Assembly (NCBI GenBank): GCA_963921935.1
Contig: OY998175.1
Coordinates: 175,867,262-175,931,261, forward strand
From: Galeruca laticollis
Taxonomy: Eukaryota > Arthropoda > Insecta > Coleoptera > Chrysomelidae
Direction: 5' to 3'
DNA: 64,000 nucleotides
Shown here: in pieces, positions 44,576 through 55,690 of the stretch
Layout of the letters: the number at the start of each line of letters is the position of its first letter
Position numbering within the stretch: position 1 is the stretch's first letter
The notes under the pieces: generated by a model
Told to the model about the DNA's origin: nothing
The model's input: only the letters and a program-made list of their open reading frames with translations
Database searches by the model: none
Program-made: the position numbers and the translations under genes

Positions 44576-45255
44576 TTTCTCAGTCTTAGAATGTTCTTAA
44601 ACATCTACCAAGAAAAACTGTAGTCAAACTGGTATAGTAATTCGAGTGATGGAGCACTAGGAGAAACGGACCAGCAGCTAAATCTCACGCATTAAGTGTC
44701 CGCTTTTATGTTCATAATTATGCACATGTAGCACAAAACCTCATAAAGATATTCTCAAGCCAATAATACCACATAAAATTTAAACTATTTTCTACTAAAT
44801 GTATTTCTCAAATTTGAGGTATTTTTGTTGAAAGTATGAATACAAGCCAAAGATACGAGATATTGAAGTACTTACAAAGTATTATTAAAAAGAACATCAT
44901 GGACTTTGTGTCACTTTCAACATATACAAAATATAAATGTACGTTTTTATTTCAATTATTGAAACTCGGAAAAAAAAATTTGTTTATAAGAACAGTTGAG
45001 GTGCAAACATATTTGGAATGTAAAAATGTACTCTGCGAAATTATATTTACGACGTCCATCAAGAAACAACCGCAAACTAACAGCAGACCGTACCCTCGAA
45101 ATTATTTTATGACAGGCTGTCTGGGCCCTACGCTTGTCTACAATAAGATGGAACGTTTTGTTCCCACGGGCTAGTTGCAAATATTTCAAGAGCGACCCTC
45201 TTCAAAGGGCTGAAATCGACTAAACCTATATTAAAATTTAATCAAGTTTTAGAAA
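44576..45255. other. no confident gene
   Basis: A plus frame at 44836-45174 and a minus frame at 44956-45189 have no recognisable domain. The 5' part of the pogo-2 element probably lies here. Confidence 0.4.
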
Positions 45256-47045
45256 CGCCGAATTGTTACAAAAGTAAATATAATCCTGGTTCTAGATGTG
45301 CACGGACAGCTGAGGACGTGAAAAGCGCGATGACATTAGTTGAATCTGGAATCCTGGGTGAGAATGAAGCAGATAGACAATCCCAAATACCTAAGACAAC
45401 TTTGTTGCGAAGACTACAGATTCCATACTAGGTGCAGATGCTGAAAAAAATTAGCTAACCGTATTAAAAAGCTACAGAGAAGTGCTTTTGCGCCTACTAG
45501 AGGATGAAGTACGAGCTATGGATTTCAATTTAGTGGAAACACTTGGCATCTCTTTCAAGTTTAATCAGCAAACAGGTAAAGCGGGATTTTGTATGGTTAG
45601 AGTCATGAAGACATATAGATATATCCATAAGAAGAGCAGAGAACACATCACTGGCCAGGTCAACCAATCTATCAAAAGAAATTGTTGGGACGTTCTTTAG
45701 GCTACTAGACCAAATACTTACTGAAAATAATCTTCCCGGCCAGCCAGGTAACATATTATATAATATGGACGAGAATGGACTTCAGCTGAATGTCAGACCC
45801 ACTAGCATACTATCCGAAAAATGTTCTAAAACAGTTCCATTGCGAAGCCCTAGCGACAATGGTGAAATGACAAGCGTATTGGCTTTTTATAATGCATAAG
45901 GCACATTTCTTCCGCTATACTGAATTTTTAAGGGCAAGAATAGGAAAGAAGAATCCCTAGATGGTATGCCGCCTGGCTCTGGTATACGTATGTCAGAGAA
46001 AATATGTTATATCGAACTATTTTTCGAATGGGTTCAGACACATTTCCTACCTAGAGAGGAGCCAGGAAAAGTACTCCTGATAGTAGACGTGCACGTTTCC
46101 TACATAACTAATTTGCAGATGCTTGAGTTTGGAGAAAGCAATGATATCATCTTTTGTATCAGCCTTCCTATACAACACATTTCCTCCAACACTTGGATCG
46201 TGCTTTTTTAAGTCTGTAAAGTCACATTATTACAGCGCCTGCAAGGACTTTATAAAATAAATTCGAATCGTGGGTTGACCAGACTGACATTGGGCAAACT
46301 TCTTGGAGAGCCCTGGGAAAAATCTACAACTTTACAAAATGCTGTGTCGGAATTCAGATCAGCAAGAATAACTCCATTTATTTTGGGTGCAATACCTGAA
46401 TATGCTCACCGAACAAACATCTCGTTCAGCTACCTACCAAGCAATCGGGTCCCTCTTGAAAAGGTAAAACTCAAATGCGAATAATAGTATCACATGGCCA
46501 GCTGCACTACAGCTAGGGCCTTCCTTCCTTCATATGCTCACATTTTCATGTCAATAGATGCCCACGACCACTTACTTATCTTCCAGACTTTTGAGATAAA
46601 CAGTAGTCCACGACCAGGTAGTTCATAATCTTCATCCACGTATCAAAATTATGATACAAACTGCGACTCGGCACTTCGGTGATTAGTCGACATTTGCAGT
46701 CTTAAAGTTACCTCAGGGGCAGCTATGGATAAAATTTATCCTGTAACTAGTTGCTTACTGTATTTCAGACCTATGAGAAACGTATTGCAAAGCGTAGAAT
46801 TGTCGAAGAAAAAAAGAAGCCAAGTAAAAAACAACTCAAGAAAAAACAGCGGTGAGAAAAAAACAACAAAAATGTTAAGAAGTACGAAACAAGGAGACAA
46901 TAAAACGTGAAAACCTATTTTCCAGCTCAGACCAAGAAGAAGAGGAAGAAGCAGTCGAAAGCAAATGCTTTGGATGGGCGACGATTACAGAGTCGCCAAT
47001 ACCTCGATGGATTCATGAAGGCTGCACTTCATATTTAAATATATG
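45256..47045 (+). pseudogene. second pogo/Tigger-type transposase
   Basis: The order is that of a complete pogo protein. At about 45290-45430 is a psq-type HTH (TAEDVKSAMTLVESGILGEN and IPKTTLLRRLQIP). At 45480-45700 comes the CENP-B-like HTH (EDEVRAMDFNLVETLGISFK). At 45700-45900 NNLPGQPGNILYNMDENGLQ holds the first catalytic Asp, followed by SPSDNGEMTSVLAFYNA. At 45966-46211 EEPGKVLLIVDVHVSYITNL holds the second Asp (normally D-G-H; here D-V-H). The LPIQHISSNTW segment replaces the usual P-P-H-T-x-x-x-Q-P-L-D. At 46275-46484 TPFILGAIPEYAHR follows. A charged Lys-rich part (46725-46910), an acidic EEEEEAVESKCFGW segment and WIHEGC near 47000 form the tail. At least six frame breaks; inactive. 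Confidence 0.85.
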
Positions 47046-47420
47046 TTAGACATGTGGAAAGTGTGCTTCTGTGAAGAAAAAGGGACTTTGATATTGGGTT
47101 ACTAAAACCGCATTATGAACACGGGTTTGACATGCGCAAAACGATTATTTAAACACTAGTGTTTAAAATGAAGTCACATATCGTTTATCTTTTAAACGTC
47201 ACATCACGTGTAGCTTTTGAATTTTAAATTTCATATTCCGGGATAATTTTGTTGTTTTGTGTCATTTGATTTGTCAGTCAGCTATCAGCCATCGTCTGCA
47301 AATGAAAATATAGGCCGAATAGCCTTGGTAGCTGAGGCCTTAAATGAAGGAAAGAAGAATATGTTATGGATATAATTAATATATAATATAAGTGTAGTGG
47401 ACACCTCAAGTTAAGAACAA
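47046..47420. other. inter-element spacer
   Basis: GGGACTTTGAT near 47088 and AAAGTCCC near 47697 could be the outer ends of a ~620-bp element enclosing the hairpin at 47421-47496, but the repeat is too short to be sure. A short palindrome, AAACACTAGTGTTT, lies near 47152. Confidence 0.35.
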
Positions 47421-47496
47421 ATTTACTTACTCGTTTCATAAGGCACTCGTTCCGCTTCGCTCCTCTCGTGCCCAATGAAACTCGTGACTAAAGTAA
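47421..47496. repeat. long hairpin with GC-rich tip
   Basis: Arms TTACTTACTCGTTTCAT...GGCACTCG and CTCGTGCC..ATGAAACTCG...AAAGTAA pair across a tip CGCTTCGCTC. Confidence 0.8.
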
Positions 47497-47743
47497 CGTT
47501 TTTGACACTTGGTACTTAATATACTATTTTCCCCGACCGGGAATAAAATCAATTTTTTAGACGCCATTTTCGACAAATAATGTGACAAATTATTACATGG
47601 AGGGAATAAAGTTCTTTTTTTTATTGATGCCTCATATTACCTATTTGAAGCATGCCTCAGCGTGTTTAAATCGAACTTTCAAACACTCGCGTTTTTTAAA
47701 GTCCCTATGGTAACAACAACAACTCGAGAAACGTAAGTATCAA

Positions 47744-48196
47744 TAGTGCTATTCAACGCGCCAATCGATTACAATCATTTCCTGTCATTTGAAAAACAAC
47801 ATGTTCAACAATACATTTTCGATATCAATCGATCACTCTGATTATAATCGGTCTAAAATTATGATGCTATTGAAAGCAATCGTAAATCGGAAGCATGTGA
47901 TTGGTCGAAAATTTTAAATAAACTACCGTTTGTCTATGGGTTATGTAATGTTAGTGATATTTTGCAATTGTATATTACATTTTTAGTTTAACACAACAGC
48001 TTCTATAAAATTAAACGTGATTAAACTAAATGAACTTGTGAAAAGTGTGAAATACACGTGAAATGAACTAAAATAATGATGAGGTTATGTCACTAAAAAT
48101 GACAATTTTTTTTTGGTCGTTCAACAAACATCAATCCGTTTTCGATTACGATTATAAACTAAATCGGAATCAAGATCGAAGTGTTGAATAGCACTA
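47744..48196. mobile_element. 453-bp MITE, TA-flanked, perfect 14-bp TIRs
   Basis: TAGTGCTATTCAAC at 47744-47757 is perfectly inverted at 48183-48196. The outermost TA on each side fits a TA target duplication as in Tc1/mariner-type elements. Sub-terminal CGATTACAATC/GATTATAATCGTAATCG stretches add further imperfect complementarity. No coding capacity. Confidence 0.82.
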
Positions 48197-48407
48197 ATGA
48201 CAACTTTATTTATTAGTTTTTAAATTGTATATTTTCATTGTGAACCAATGTCTTATTTGTTTTTTTCTGCAAACTTTATTTATATATTCATATATACATT
48301 GTATCCTTCTAAATATAAATAAAGAAACTTTTTGATTATTGATCTCACAACAGTACCTCGTAACGTCAAATGAAAATAAATACTATTTAGGATTGACTTT
48401 CACGAAT

Positions 48408-48476
48408 CTTGGCTGGGCATCGAGGGCGGACTTTTATGAAATGAAACTTGGCTGGGCATCGAGGACGGACTTCCAT
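48408..48476 (+). repeat. two-copy direct repeat of ~39 bp
   Basis: CTTGGCTGGGCATCGAGG(G/A)C and GGACTT occur twice back to back with one or two differences. It is GC-richer than its surroundings. Confidence 0.85.
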
Positions 48477-48534
48477 TTTTTTGTAGTAATAATATAATAA
48501 TATTTTATGATTTCAAAGTGCACCAATAAAAAAA

Positions 48535-48663
48535 TAGAGTAAAGTATTCGTGGATAACTGCTCTTTCAAACACTTGCTCTATTTCGAGCACTCCGGCTGC
48601 GCCGTCGTGCTCGAAAAAACGCGCGTGTTTGAAAGACCTTTTTATCCACTCATACTTTAATAT
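48535..48663. repeat. 129-bp hairpin with GC-rich tip
   Basis: Arms begin TAGAGTAAAGTATTCGTGGATA and end TATCCACTCATACTTTAATATA, with CTCTTTCAAACAC and GTGTTTGAAAG further in, around GGCTGCGCC. Pairing is mostly continuous with small bulges. Confidence 0.85.
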
Positions 48664-49505
48664 ACTATTTTATAATTCGCGTATAAAAGAAACTTAATTA
48701 TAACATTGTGTACAGTGTCACAATGAAGCTCTTTGAACACTGTTATAGTAATTTTTAGTGTACAGTTGGTTATTGTATTTAGTTACATTTGACTTTAACC
48801 TTGACACAAATTATAAATAAAATGGTCTAGCATTGTTCTAGCTAGCAAATTATTATATTAAAGGTAAATTCGAATGATTTATATATTAAAAATATTAATG
48901 AATAAAGTACGCTAACGTTTATTTTTCAATGATTAGTTAATTGTTCATTTTTATATTGTATAGGATCAATATAGAGGTATACAAAACGTTCGATTTTTGG
49001 GATAAATTACCAGATATCTATGTGAAGATGTATTACAGAAATAATTCTGTTTATGATATAATATAAATAGATCGCAAGAGCATATACGAAGAAGCTCTTT
49101 TATAAACAAATAATCACCCTCTTTTTGCTTAAATGAAAGTTTGTTAACAATTTACACAATTATTCGGTTATAATATGTCCAAAGTCAGAAGTGCTGAATA
49201 AAACTATCTGTGATCTGATCAATTAGGAATCTACAGAATTGCCAACTTAAACTCAAACCACTCCGCCTAGTTTAAAAACAGGGATTATATGAAATTCTAT
49301 TTTATTTAAATATTTAAATAAATGCGAATTATAAAAAATATTGTGTAAAACTTGTGCCACAATGACTTTCTGTAGTACTCATGATTTGCACAAGTCACCG
49401 CTTCGCGGTTCGTTGTGCAAACTTCACTCGTACTACAAAACGAGTCATTGTGACACTTTTTTTACAAATAACTAATTTTCTAATTCCGCTGTCAAATATG
49501 ACACT
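48652..49505. mobile_element. TIR/foldback element, copy 2 (uninterrupted)
   Basis: The reverse complement of this segment matches both ends of the 2.2-kb insertion at 15938-18165. 48652-48873 corresponds to 17985-18165 and 48873-49505 to 15938-16553. The inverted motif AGTGTCACAATGA occurs at 48714-48726 and 49447-49457. It lacks the 1.4-kb block of copy 1, so it is closer to the original element of roughly 0.85 kb. No coding frame is present. Confidence 0.78.
49354..49456. repeat. 103-bp terminal hairpin
   Basis: GTGCCACAATGAC...GTAGTACTCATGATTTGCACAA pairs with TTGTGCAAACTTCACTCGTACTAC...GTCATTGTGACAC around the tip ACCGCTTCGCGGT. It is the conserved end structure of copy 2. Confidence 0.85.
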
Positions 49506-49694
49506 TAATTCACTCCTTGACATTATGAAACGTCACATTTTTCATAACCTTCACATATCAGTTATGAAAAGTAGTTATGTAAAAACTTTACGTAACTGTT
49601 TAAGTTTCAAATAATAATTTATTAATTACTATAAAATCATCTATTTCATTATTTAAACTGACAATTAACTCATTATTTTAATACAATAGTATTT

Positions 49695-50290
49695 TAAGAT
49701 TTATAAACATTGAAAACAACATTATTAAAGACACAGTTATTCAAAGTAAATCCATTTTCTGGGTGAGTATTCTCTTGAACTTCTTGTCTAATGTTAATTT
49801 CATTTGAAGCTGTGATATCTACATGTGTGCCAGGGGCTTGGACCAAAATATTTTCTGAAATTCTTCTCTTATTTTCTAATGAACTCTCAACATAACCTTC
49901 GGCTACACAGTTGGATTTCCATCCTCAATGTTACTTTAATTTCAGAGTGTCCAGCAGTGACCACAACTTCGCGAATAACGTGTGTTTTGCTTTCTGGAAG
50001 TGTAATTTTAAACAGGTGCCTTCAACCAATACGTCTCCTTCTCGTAAGAGTCGTACTTTTGCAAATAGAAATATTTCGTCTTCAGCCTCTTTTATAAATA
50101 TTTCTACATTCTCCCTCGTCAAAATCTCAGATTTTTTTGCATGGTATCCCGCTGATCTTTGAGAAATAATATACAATAGAGAGGGCATTTCATTCATAAA
50201 CACGTTTATGTTTGCGGCCAACAATCCTAAACGACAGTAGTAAAATATTGAATGAATTACAAAAAGTGGGGATGGTATTGTAGACACAAG
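49695..50290 (-). pseudogene. Crypton-like tyrosine recombinase, C-terminal part
   Basis: At 49931-50287 the minus strand reads ISQRSAGYHAKKSEILTREN, VEIFIKEAEDEIFLFAKVRLL and GDVLVEGTCLKL. This resembles the start of the recombinase domain in the KIAA1958/ZMYM-like Crypton proteins of insects (K-S-x-G-Y-x-x-K-K-x-x-x-L-T). A frameshift near 50020 leads to FKITLPESKTHVIREVVVTA, and another to SLENKRRISENILVQAP and FTLNNCVFNNVVFNVYKS, the usual Crypton C-terminus with N-N-C/F repeats and a stop near 49697. The region that should hold the catalytic Arg-His-Arg-Tyr is deleted. The family call rests on motif memory. Confidence 0.6.
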
Positions 50291-51517
50291 GCCTTGGTAA
50301 TTTCTGTTGATTTTCTAACAAACTTGGCACCGACGAACCATGATAATCCAAAAACCTTTAACTAAATAACTTAAGTTTATTTTGTCACTAAGAGTCTTGA
50401 AAAACTCATCAAAACGAAAGAACTACCTGAGTGCTGACTCTCTAGTCGTAATGGCGTTCGTTTGACATTACTTACTACAATACTACGGCGTATTCGAAAT
50501 GATCGTCGAGTACACTCTGAGTAGATATTTGCATCTCTCTTTATATGGTGAGTAAACAAGGACAAAACTACTAAATGTGTTACCATTGTCACATAAAACA
50601 GGTACTGAAATTTTGAGCAATATTGCTACTAATTATAACCATAAGGGCATCTAAGGTTATAAAAAATTCTTTATATAAGAATATGCCTTTATTACATAAA
50701 ATTCAAGTATTATCAATTAATTTTAAAAGTATCTTAAATTACCATGACTTTTTTATTTGCATAACTTTTTAACAAATTTTTAATTAAACTTATAATTATT
50801 TTTCCTGCAACTAAAGAGAATTTGTAAACGTGGCGAAGCAGTGGAATTGTCCGCAAGTGAGCTTCGATTGTCACTTTATGTTTGAGGGAGGTTAAAATAA
50901 AAACAAACATATCTATTTTATTTGTTAATCTGAGCCGCTGACCGTCTCTTCAGCCAAGCATAGTGTACATCTTGATATCGACATTTTTGCGCACGGCGAG
51001 TTCAGATCTCAGCATTGAATATGTAGTCTTCAAAGTCGACGCCTTTAATGTTTTTAAATTTTCAAGCAAGTAATACCTTTTCGTTGATGTTTCTTTATAT
51101 TTTTCAAATCGCACCATTTTTCAAATTTTTGGTAGGCCAGGGCGTATCTACTTCTTGATTTTCCACGTATCAAACTACCCACTGCAGCATTTGCAGACTC
51201 TCTTACTTCAAATGGAATATCTGATTGGCTATCTCAAGACATTTCAAGTAATTACTTCTGACTTGTTTTGACATATTTCGAAAAATCGTTGTTTGCTTCC
51301 ATAGCAACAATACTTCAAGACCTGCTTCCATAGTAATAATACTTCTAACACCGTTCGATTCCACATTAGTATTTTCAATGTAATTGAAAATTCTATTAAA
51401 TATTATAAAAGCGCGGAATTAGATAAAACGTTGTACGTAAACACGTTATGAAAACACGATATTGTTCAACTCGCGTAATTTGCAAAACTCACTGGCCCTC
51501 GTTTTGGTAAATATTGC
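50291..51517. other. no recognisable gene; separates the two Crypton parts
   Basis: A minus-strand frame at 50377-50592 has no domain I can name. The interval between the recombinase parts is about 1.5 kb and includes the palindrome at its right side, so at least part of it is probably inserted DNA. Confidence 0.4.
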
Positions 51518-51758
51518 GATTGTCGGGGGTAATACCACAAGAGCTCAGATTTAGCCAGATATTTTTTGTGGTTGTTTTCGAATACTTACTTTCATTGGCA
51601 ATTTAACGAGAGCTGTTCTGGCAAAATCACGAGAGCGTAGCTCGAGTGATTTTGCTTGAACAGATCGAGTTAAATTGCCAATGAAAGTAAGTATGAGAAA
51701 ACCACCGGAAAAAATATCCTGCTAAATCTGAGCTCGCGTGGTATTTGGTAAGACAATC
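51518..51758. repeat. 241-bp palindrome
   Basis: The dyad centres on 51638 within GAGCGTAGCTC. Arms match almost continuously: GATTGTC/GACAATC at the outside, then TACCACAAGAGCTCAGATTT against its complement, a less paired segment, and TACTTACTTTCATTGGCAAT with near-perfect inner pairing. Arms are ~115 bp each. There is no coding capacity. Confidence 0.92.
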
Positions 51759-51801
51759 CCATGAATGAAAAACTCAATTCAATTAAACTTTATTTAATAA
51801 A

Positions 51802-52005
51802 CTAAATGAACAATGAGTGGAAACATATCAATATTTCTGCCACATCTTCCACTAACTGTTCGGTTTCCAAATTGAAGTTTCGTTGTTTACAAAATTCACT
51901 AAATTGATTCCATATGGAGGAATGAGTTTTCTTGGTATTTTCTGGAGTTGATTTTTCAATCTCCCTTACTATTTCTGCCTTGCAAATATTTCCAAATCTC
52001 GACAT
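51802..52005 (-). pseudogene. Crypton-like recombinase, N-terminal part
   Basis: MSRFGNICKAEIVREIEKST, then PENTKKTHSSIWNQFSEFCK and LETEQLVEDVAEIL, fit the N-terminal SAM-like domain of Crypton-type recombinases (I-P-x-N-T-K...W-x-x-F...C). It is open for 67 codons and then diverges. Orientation and order agree with the C-terminal fragment at 49.7-50.3 kb, so both probably stem from one insertion. Confidence 0.6.
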
Positions 52006-53469
52006 ACTTTTTGGAATTGTTATATGCTGTTTAATTCATTCTGTTTTTGACATTTATAATTGTCAAATTGACGTGCATTGCTTGGTAAACAGACAGTACC
52101 TAAATGCTAGGGTTGCTACGGTAACGTAATTTATCCGATATTTTTATCCACTTGCAAACTCTCTTCCTTCCTATTTAGCCGACAGCAAACTACGATTTTT
52201 GTTTTCACAAATGGGAATTATTATACATGAATGGGATTGTCGAACAATATCGCTCTTTTCATAACTAGTTGCGTAAAAAACTATATTACCTAGGAAATAA
52301 AGAAAACTGTCATTCTGTCATCGATATATGTGTATATTATATTATGAATTTAATCGACGTAGCTATTATTTTCATTAATTAGTATGAAATATAGGTAGGC
52401 ATATTCTTTAGATTAGTATATTCTATATCAAGGTTTGAATAGGCAAAATTCAACACAAGTAGAAAGATTTGTTTTCCGAGCCGGAGGGGAGGGAAACGGT
52501 TCTACGAGTGTATAATTGTGAATTCCACCCCTGTTTTATACTAGACTTTATCTACGACTATCAAATGAAAATTAAACCACATATATATTAAATTGCTAAC
52601 TCCTTAATTTCTGGAGGAGTTGTGGTGAAATCATCACTGCTGTTAGTATCAAATAATAAAAATGAATAAAGTCAATTTTGATTTAAAATTTTAAAAATGG
52701 ATAATTAAATAATTTTGACAATCGACATATATGACAGTTGACAATTTGTGCTAGATATCGACCATATTAGTAAGTTTACGCCCACTTAGAGGAATTTTTA
52801 TGCATTTCAATATTTCTGCATTACTTCTACTTTGCGTGGTGCAGCTGGTGTAAACGCTTATTTTCTCTTTCTGTCAAATGAACTATGATATTTAGAGGGC
52901 GCCACAAGTATTCATTCCATACCAAGGGCGAGAATGAAGCTATTCCATAATAAAAAACTAGGTCAGAAGATAGAAATTCTATATCAGTCGTAGAAAAAAG
53001 GTATTGCTGTAAGAAAAGGTGTAAAAACGCAAGCTGTGCGTGGCATTGAGTCTTCTGATTTTGACACACATAACCTAACCCACCTAAATATAATGTACGG
53101 TTTTTGTTGTGTAGTTCACTTCTCTTGTATTTGAAAATCATTTTAATGTTAAAATCTATATTTCGTATACTCTACCAAAAGAAAAAAGTCCGTATATCAA
53201 TATCATTAATTCTAGCAATATAAATATTACAATTAATTAAATATATGAGAGAAAACTTTCAATAAAACCTTCTTTGAGTTGCTGGGAAATGATGTATACT
53301 TCCTGAGAGTGAAGTTTAGTGTAGTTTATTTTTTGTTAGTTTAAATGTCAAAACCGTAGTCGGCCGATGCAACCATAAACCAAGTTTCAGCTTCATGTCA
53401 GTTTGTTGTTAACATTTTTGTACTATTAAATTATTCCAAAAAGAGAAATAAATGGCCGTGGAAAAAATA
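52006..53469. other. no recognisable gene
   Basis: A 104-codon minus frame at 52827-53141 has no identifiable motif and no splice context that supports it. Confidence 0.45.
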
Positions 53470-53598
53470 ATGTATGCATCTTGCGAGTAATGCTCAATAA
53501 TCCCTCAGCTAAGTAATGCCCTCGCTAGCTGCGCTGGCTCGTGCGTAAACTTTAGCTTCGGGATTAAAACTGCACTTCACTCCCTTGGCGCATAAGTG
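53470..53598. repeat. 129-bp imperfect hairpin
   Basis: GAGTAATGCTCAATAATCCC...CAGCTAAGT pairs with ACTTTAGCTTCGGGATTAAA...GCACTTCACTC around the GC-rich GCTAGCTGCGCTGGC tip. Confidence 0.78.
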
Positions 53599-54224
53599 AC
53601 TATTAAATTTGTTTACAGCATACGATCGTCTCAAGTATGTACCCGTATTTACGTTTCATTTAATGAAATATTCTGAAAATTATAAGACGTAGTTTATGTT
53701 ACATAAAAACTGGTCCATTGCTCATCAAATTACCATATATTTATTCAGTGTAACCTCTAGACTGATACATCTGCCTTATAATGGTGACTACATTGATTTT
53801 AATTTTCGCACATTTACTTTATAAGACCGTCCATATATCAAATTACAGAAGGAATTACTTCTCCTGCTGGTGCCTTTTGTTATGGCACCTCGTCTACAGC
53901 TCCATATCGATACAAGGAACACCCATTTTACAACCACCTCCCATGTACCTTTCACAAATCAAATACTAATTTATCTCTTTTTCTGAAGTTTTTGTTGTAA
54001 CAAATTCTATTAGAGGTTCTATTAAGCAAAGTCCGGATAATATTTGATAAGGCATTGTTCTACTTCCAACGAAATTTGATTGGACAAACTCTTTCCATTA
54101 TTTAGAAAATAACCACAAAACCCAACAAATATTAATTATACTTGCATACATCATCATCAGGCCGATCACTGCTTGCGGATTATGGCTAATTCCATACATA
54201 CAAATTTACAAATATAAAACTTAC
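53599..54224. other. presumed intron sequence of the gene below
   Basis: If the donor at 54224 is used, this is the start of a long intron on the minus strand. No further exon could be recognised to the left. Confidence 0.35.
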
Positions 54225-54773
54225 TCATTGTAAAACAGTTCATCATACAACGACCCAGTCTCTTCAAGATCATCATCAGTGAACATTGGGAGTTTGCAAT
54301 GAGGACTGGTTGGTGGATCCATCATTCCACTGCAACCAGCAAACGATGCGAATCTTGGAGTATATCTGTCCCAGTTCGATGGCATGCTAGCTGTATCCAA
54401 GGATCTCCTTATCCTTCTAGGATTTAACTGATGATGGACCGTTGCTTCGAGAGCCATTTGTAATTGTCTCTCCTCCTCTTCTTCATTTTTTAATACCTAA
54501 ATATAATAATGGGTGATTAGGTCTATGAAAGCATGGGGCCAAAGAAATTTATCAAATTTAGTTGTATCAATATCTGCTTTGTGTGAATATTTTCGTGCAA
54601 TAGTACATTGTGTATCTAGGGGCAAAGCAATAAATGTGTGCCCTAAAAACGTGCAAATTTTCGGATTTTCTTCACCACATTTTTGCTTATAAATCCTAAA
54701 CAACAAATACTTGCTAAAAATTATTACAAACCAATTGAAGAGCATTAAATTCTGCGTCGATTGATTCTCCCAT
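54225..54773 (-). CDS. first two exons of an unidentified host-type gene
   Basis: Proposed exon 1 runs from ATG 54773 (AAAGATGG context) to 54732, 14 codons, MGESIDAEFNALQL. The 235-bp intron 54731-54497 has a GTTTGT donor and a TTATATTTAG acceptor. Exon 2 runs 54496-54225 and ends at GA|GTAAGT, a strong donor. The join is in phase and gives a continuous protein. The amphipathic segment VLKNEEEEERQLQMALEATV is followed by a Pro/Ser-rich, probably unstructured part with PRRIRRSLDTASMPSNWDRY, MDPPTSPHCKLPMF and DDDLEETGSLYDELFY. It has no stop, frameshift or transposon motif, unlike nearly all other frames here. I cannot name the protein; later exons must lie outside the recognised sequence. 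Confidence 0.55.
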
Positions 54774-54784
54774 CTTTAGAATAG

Positions 54785-55015
54785 GTCCAATTTATAAGGT
54801 AATAATCGACGGCTGAAAGTCGACAATTTTCATCATATTGTGTGAAATGTACCATTTGACAACTTTCTGTCGTCTGTAGAATCCAAAGTATTGGTCCAAT
54901 CAAAACACTCTGATAATGAAAGCTGTAGAGAATTAACGGCTAGTACATAAAGCACCTAACTTTCAGAATTTGATCAACGTTAACCGTACTTATATGCCAA
55001 ATTCCAAAAACAGTC
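54785..55015 (-). repeat. dispersed repeat, copy 1
   Basis: Its reverse complement matches 61995-62235, for example TAGCCGT(T/G)AATTCTCTAC and GGTACATTT. Identity is about 70% by eye. It lies just upstream of the proposed first exon. Confidence 0.65.
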
Positions 55016-55060
55016 ATCTGGCTTCCTAACCATTATTTTTTGGACGTATTAGAATCTTCA

Positions 55061-55690
55061 GGCATATCCAATTGAGTCATATCATCTTTCAAGTGTTACA
55101 CAGTATATAAACATATACTTTAATATTTATTTTTTAAATACATTAAGATAGTTATTTTGAAGAATAATAGCGGCATGGAGAAATAATACTTATTCCATTG
55201 TGTGTAATAATTCTGGTATCTTTATCAATACAATATATAGAAAGTTGCAGATACAATTAGTAAGATACAAATTTTAAGTCGTATGAAATGGAAATTATTT
55301 TACATATAAATCAAATCAAAAATAAAAGCTCGAATGCAAGCAAATTAATTTAAACAAAAATCTGTATCGTCGAAAATGGAAGATAAAATTGCGAACATTA
55401 AATTTTTTTTAAAATGAGTTTGCCTGTTTGTGTTTTTATATTTGATTTTATTTATTTGTAGAATAATTTCCATTTGATTTGAATCAAGCTTTGTATCTCA
55501 ATAATTATAACTGCAACTTTTAATTCATTGTATTGACAAAGATACCTGAATTATTACACACAATGGAAAAAGTCGATAATTTTTTTCTGTTTCTTCAAAA
55601 TACCTATCGTAAATTATTATAAAAATAAGAATTGAAGTATATATTGATATGAAGTGGAACACTTGAAAGATGATATGATTCAATAGGCAT
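55061..55690. mobile_element. 630-bp foldback MITE with ~250-bp arms
   Basis: 55061-55320 and 55437-55690 are inverted copies (about 75-80% identity). Outer ends are TCATATCATCTTTCAAGTGT; inner blocks are CCATTGTGTGTAATAATTC, GGTATCTTT and GAAATGGAAATTATT. The central spacer is ~115 bp. No coding frame is present. Confidence 0.88.

Noticed and set aside
52827..53141. 104-codon minus-strand gene
   Set aside because: No domain, no splice or promoter context, and composition like the surrounding noncoding DNA.
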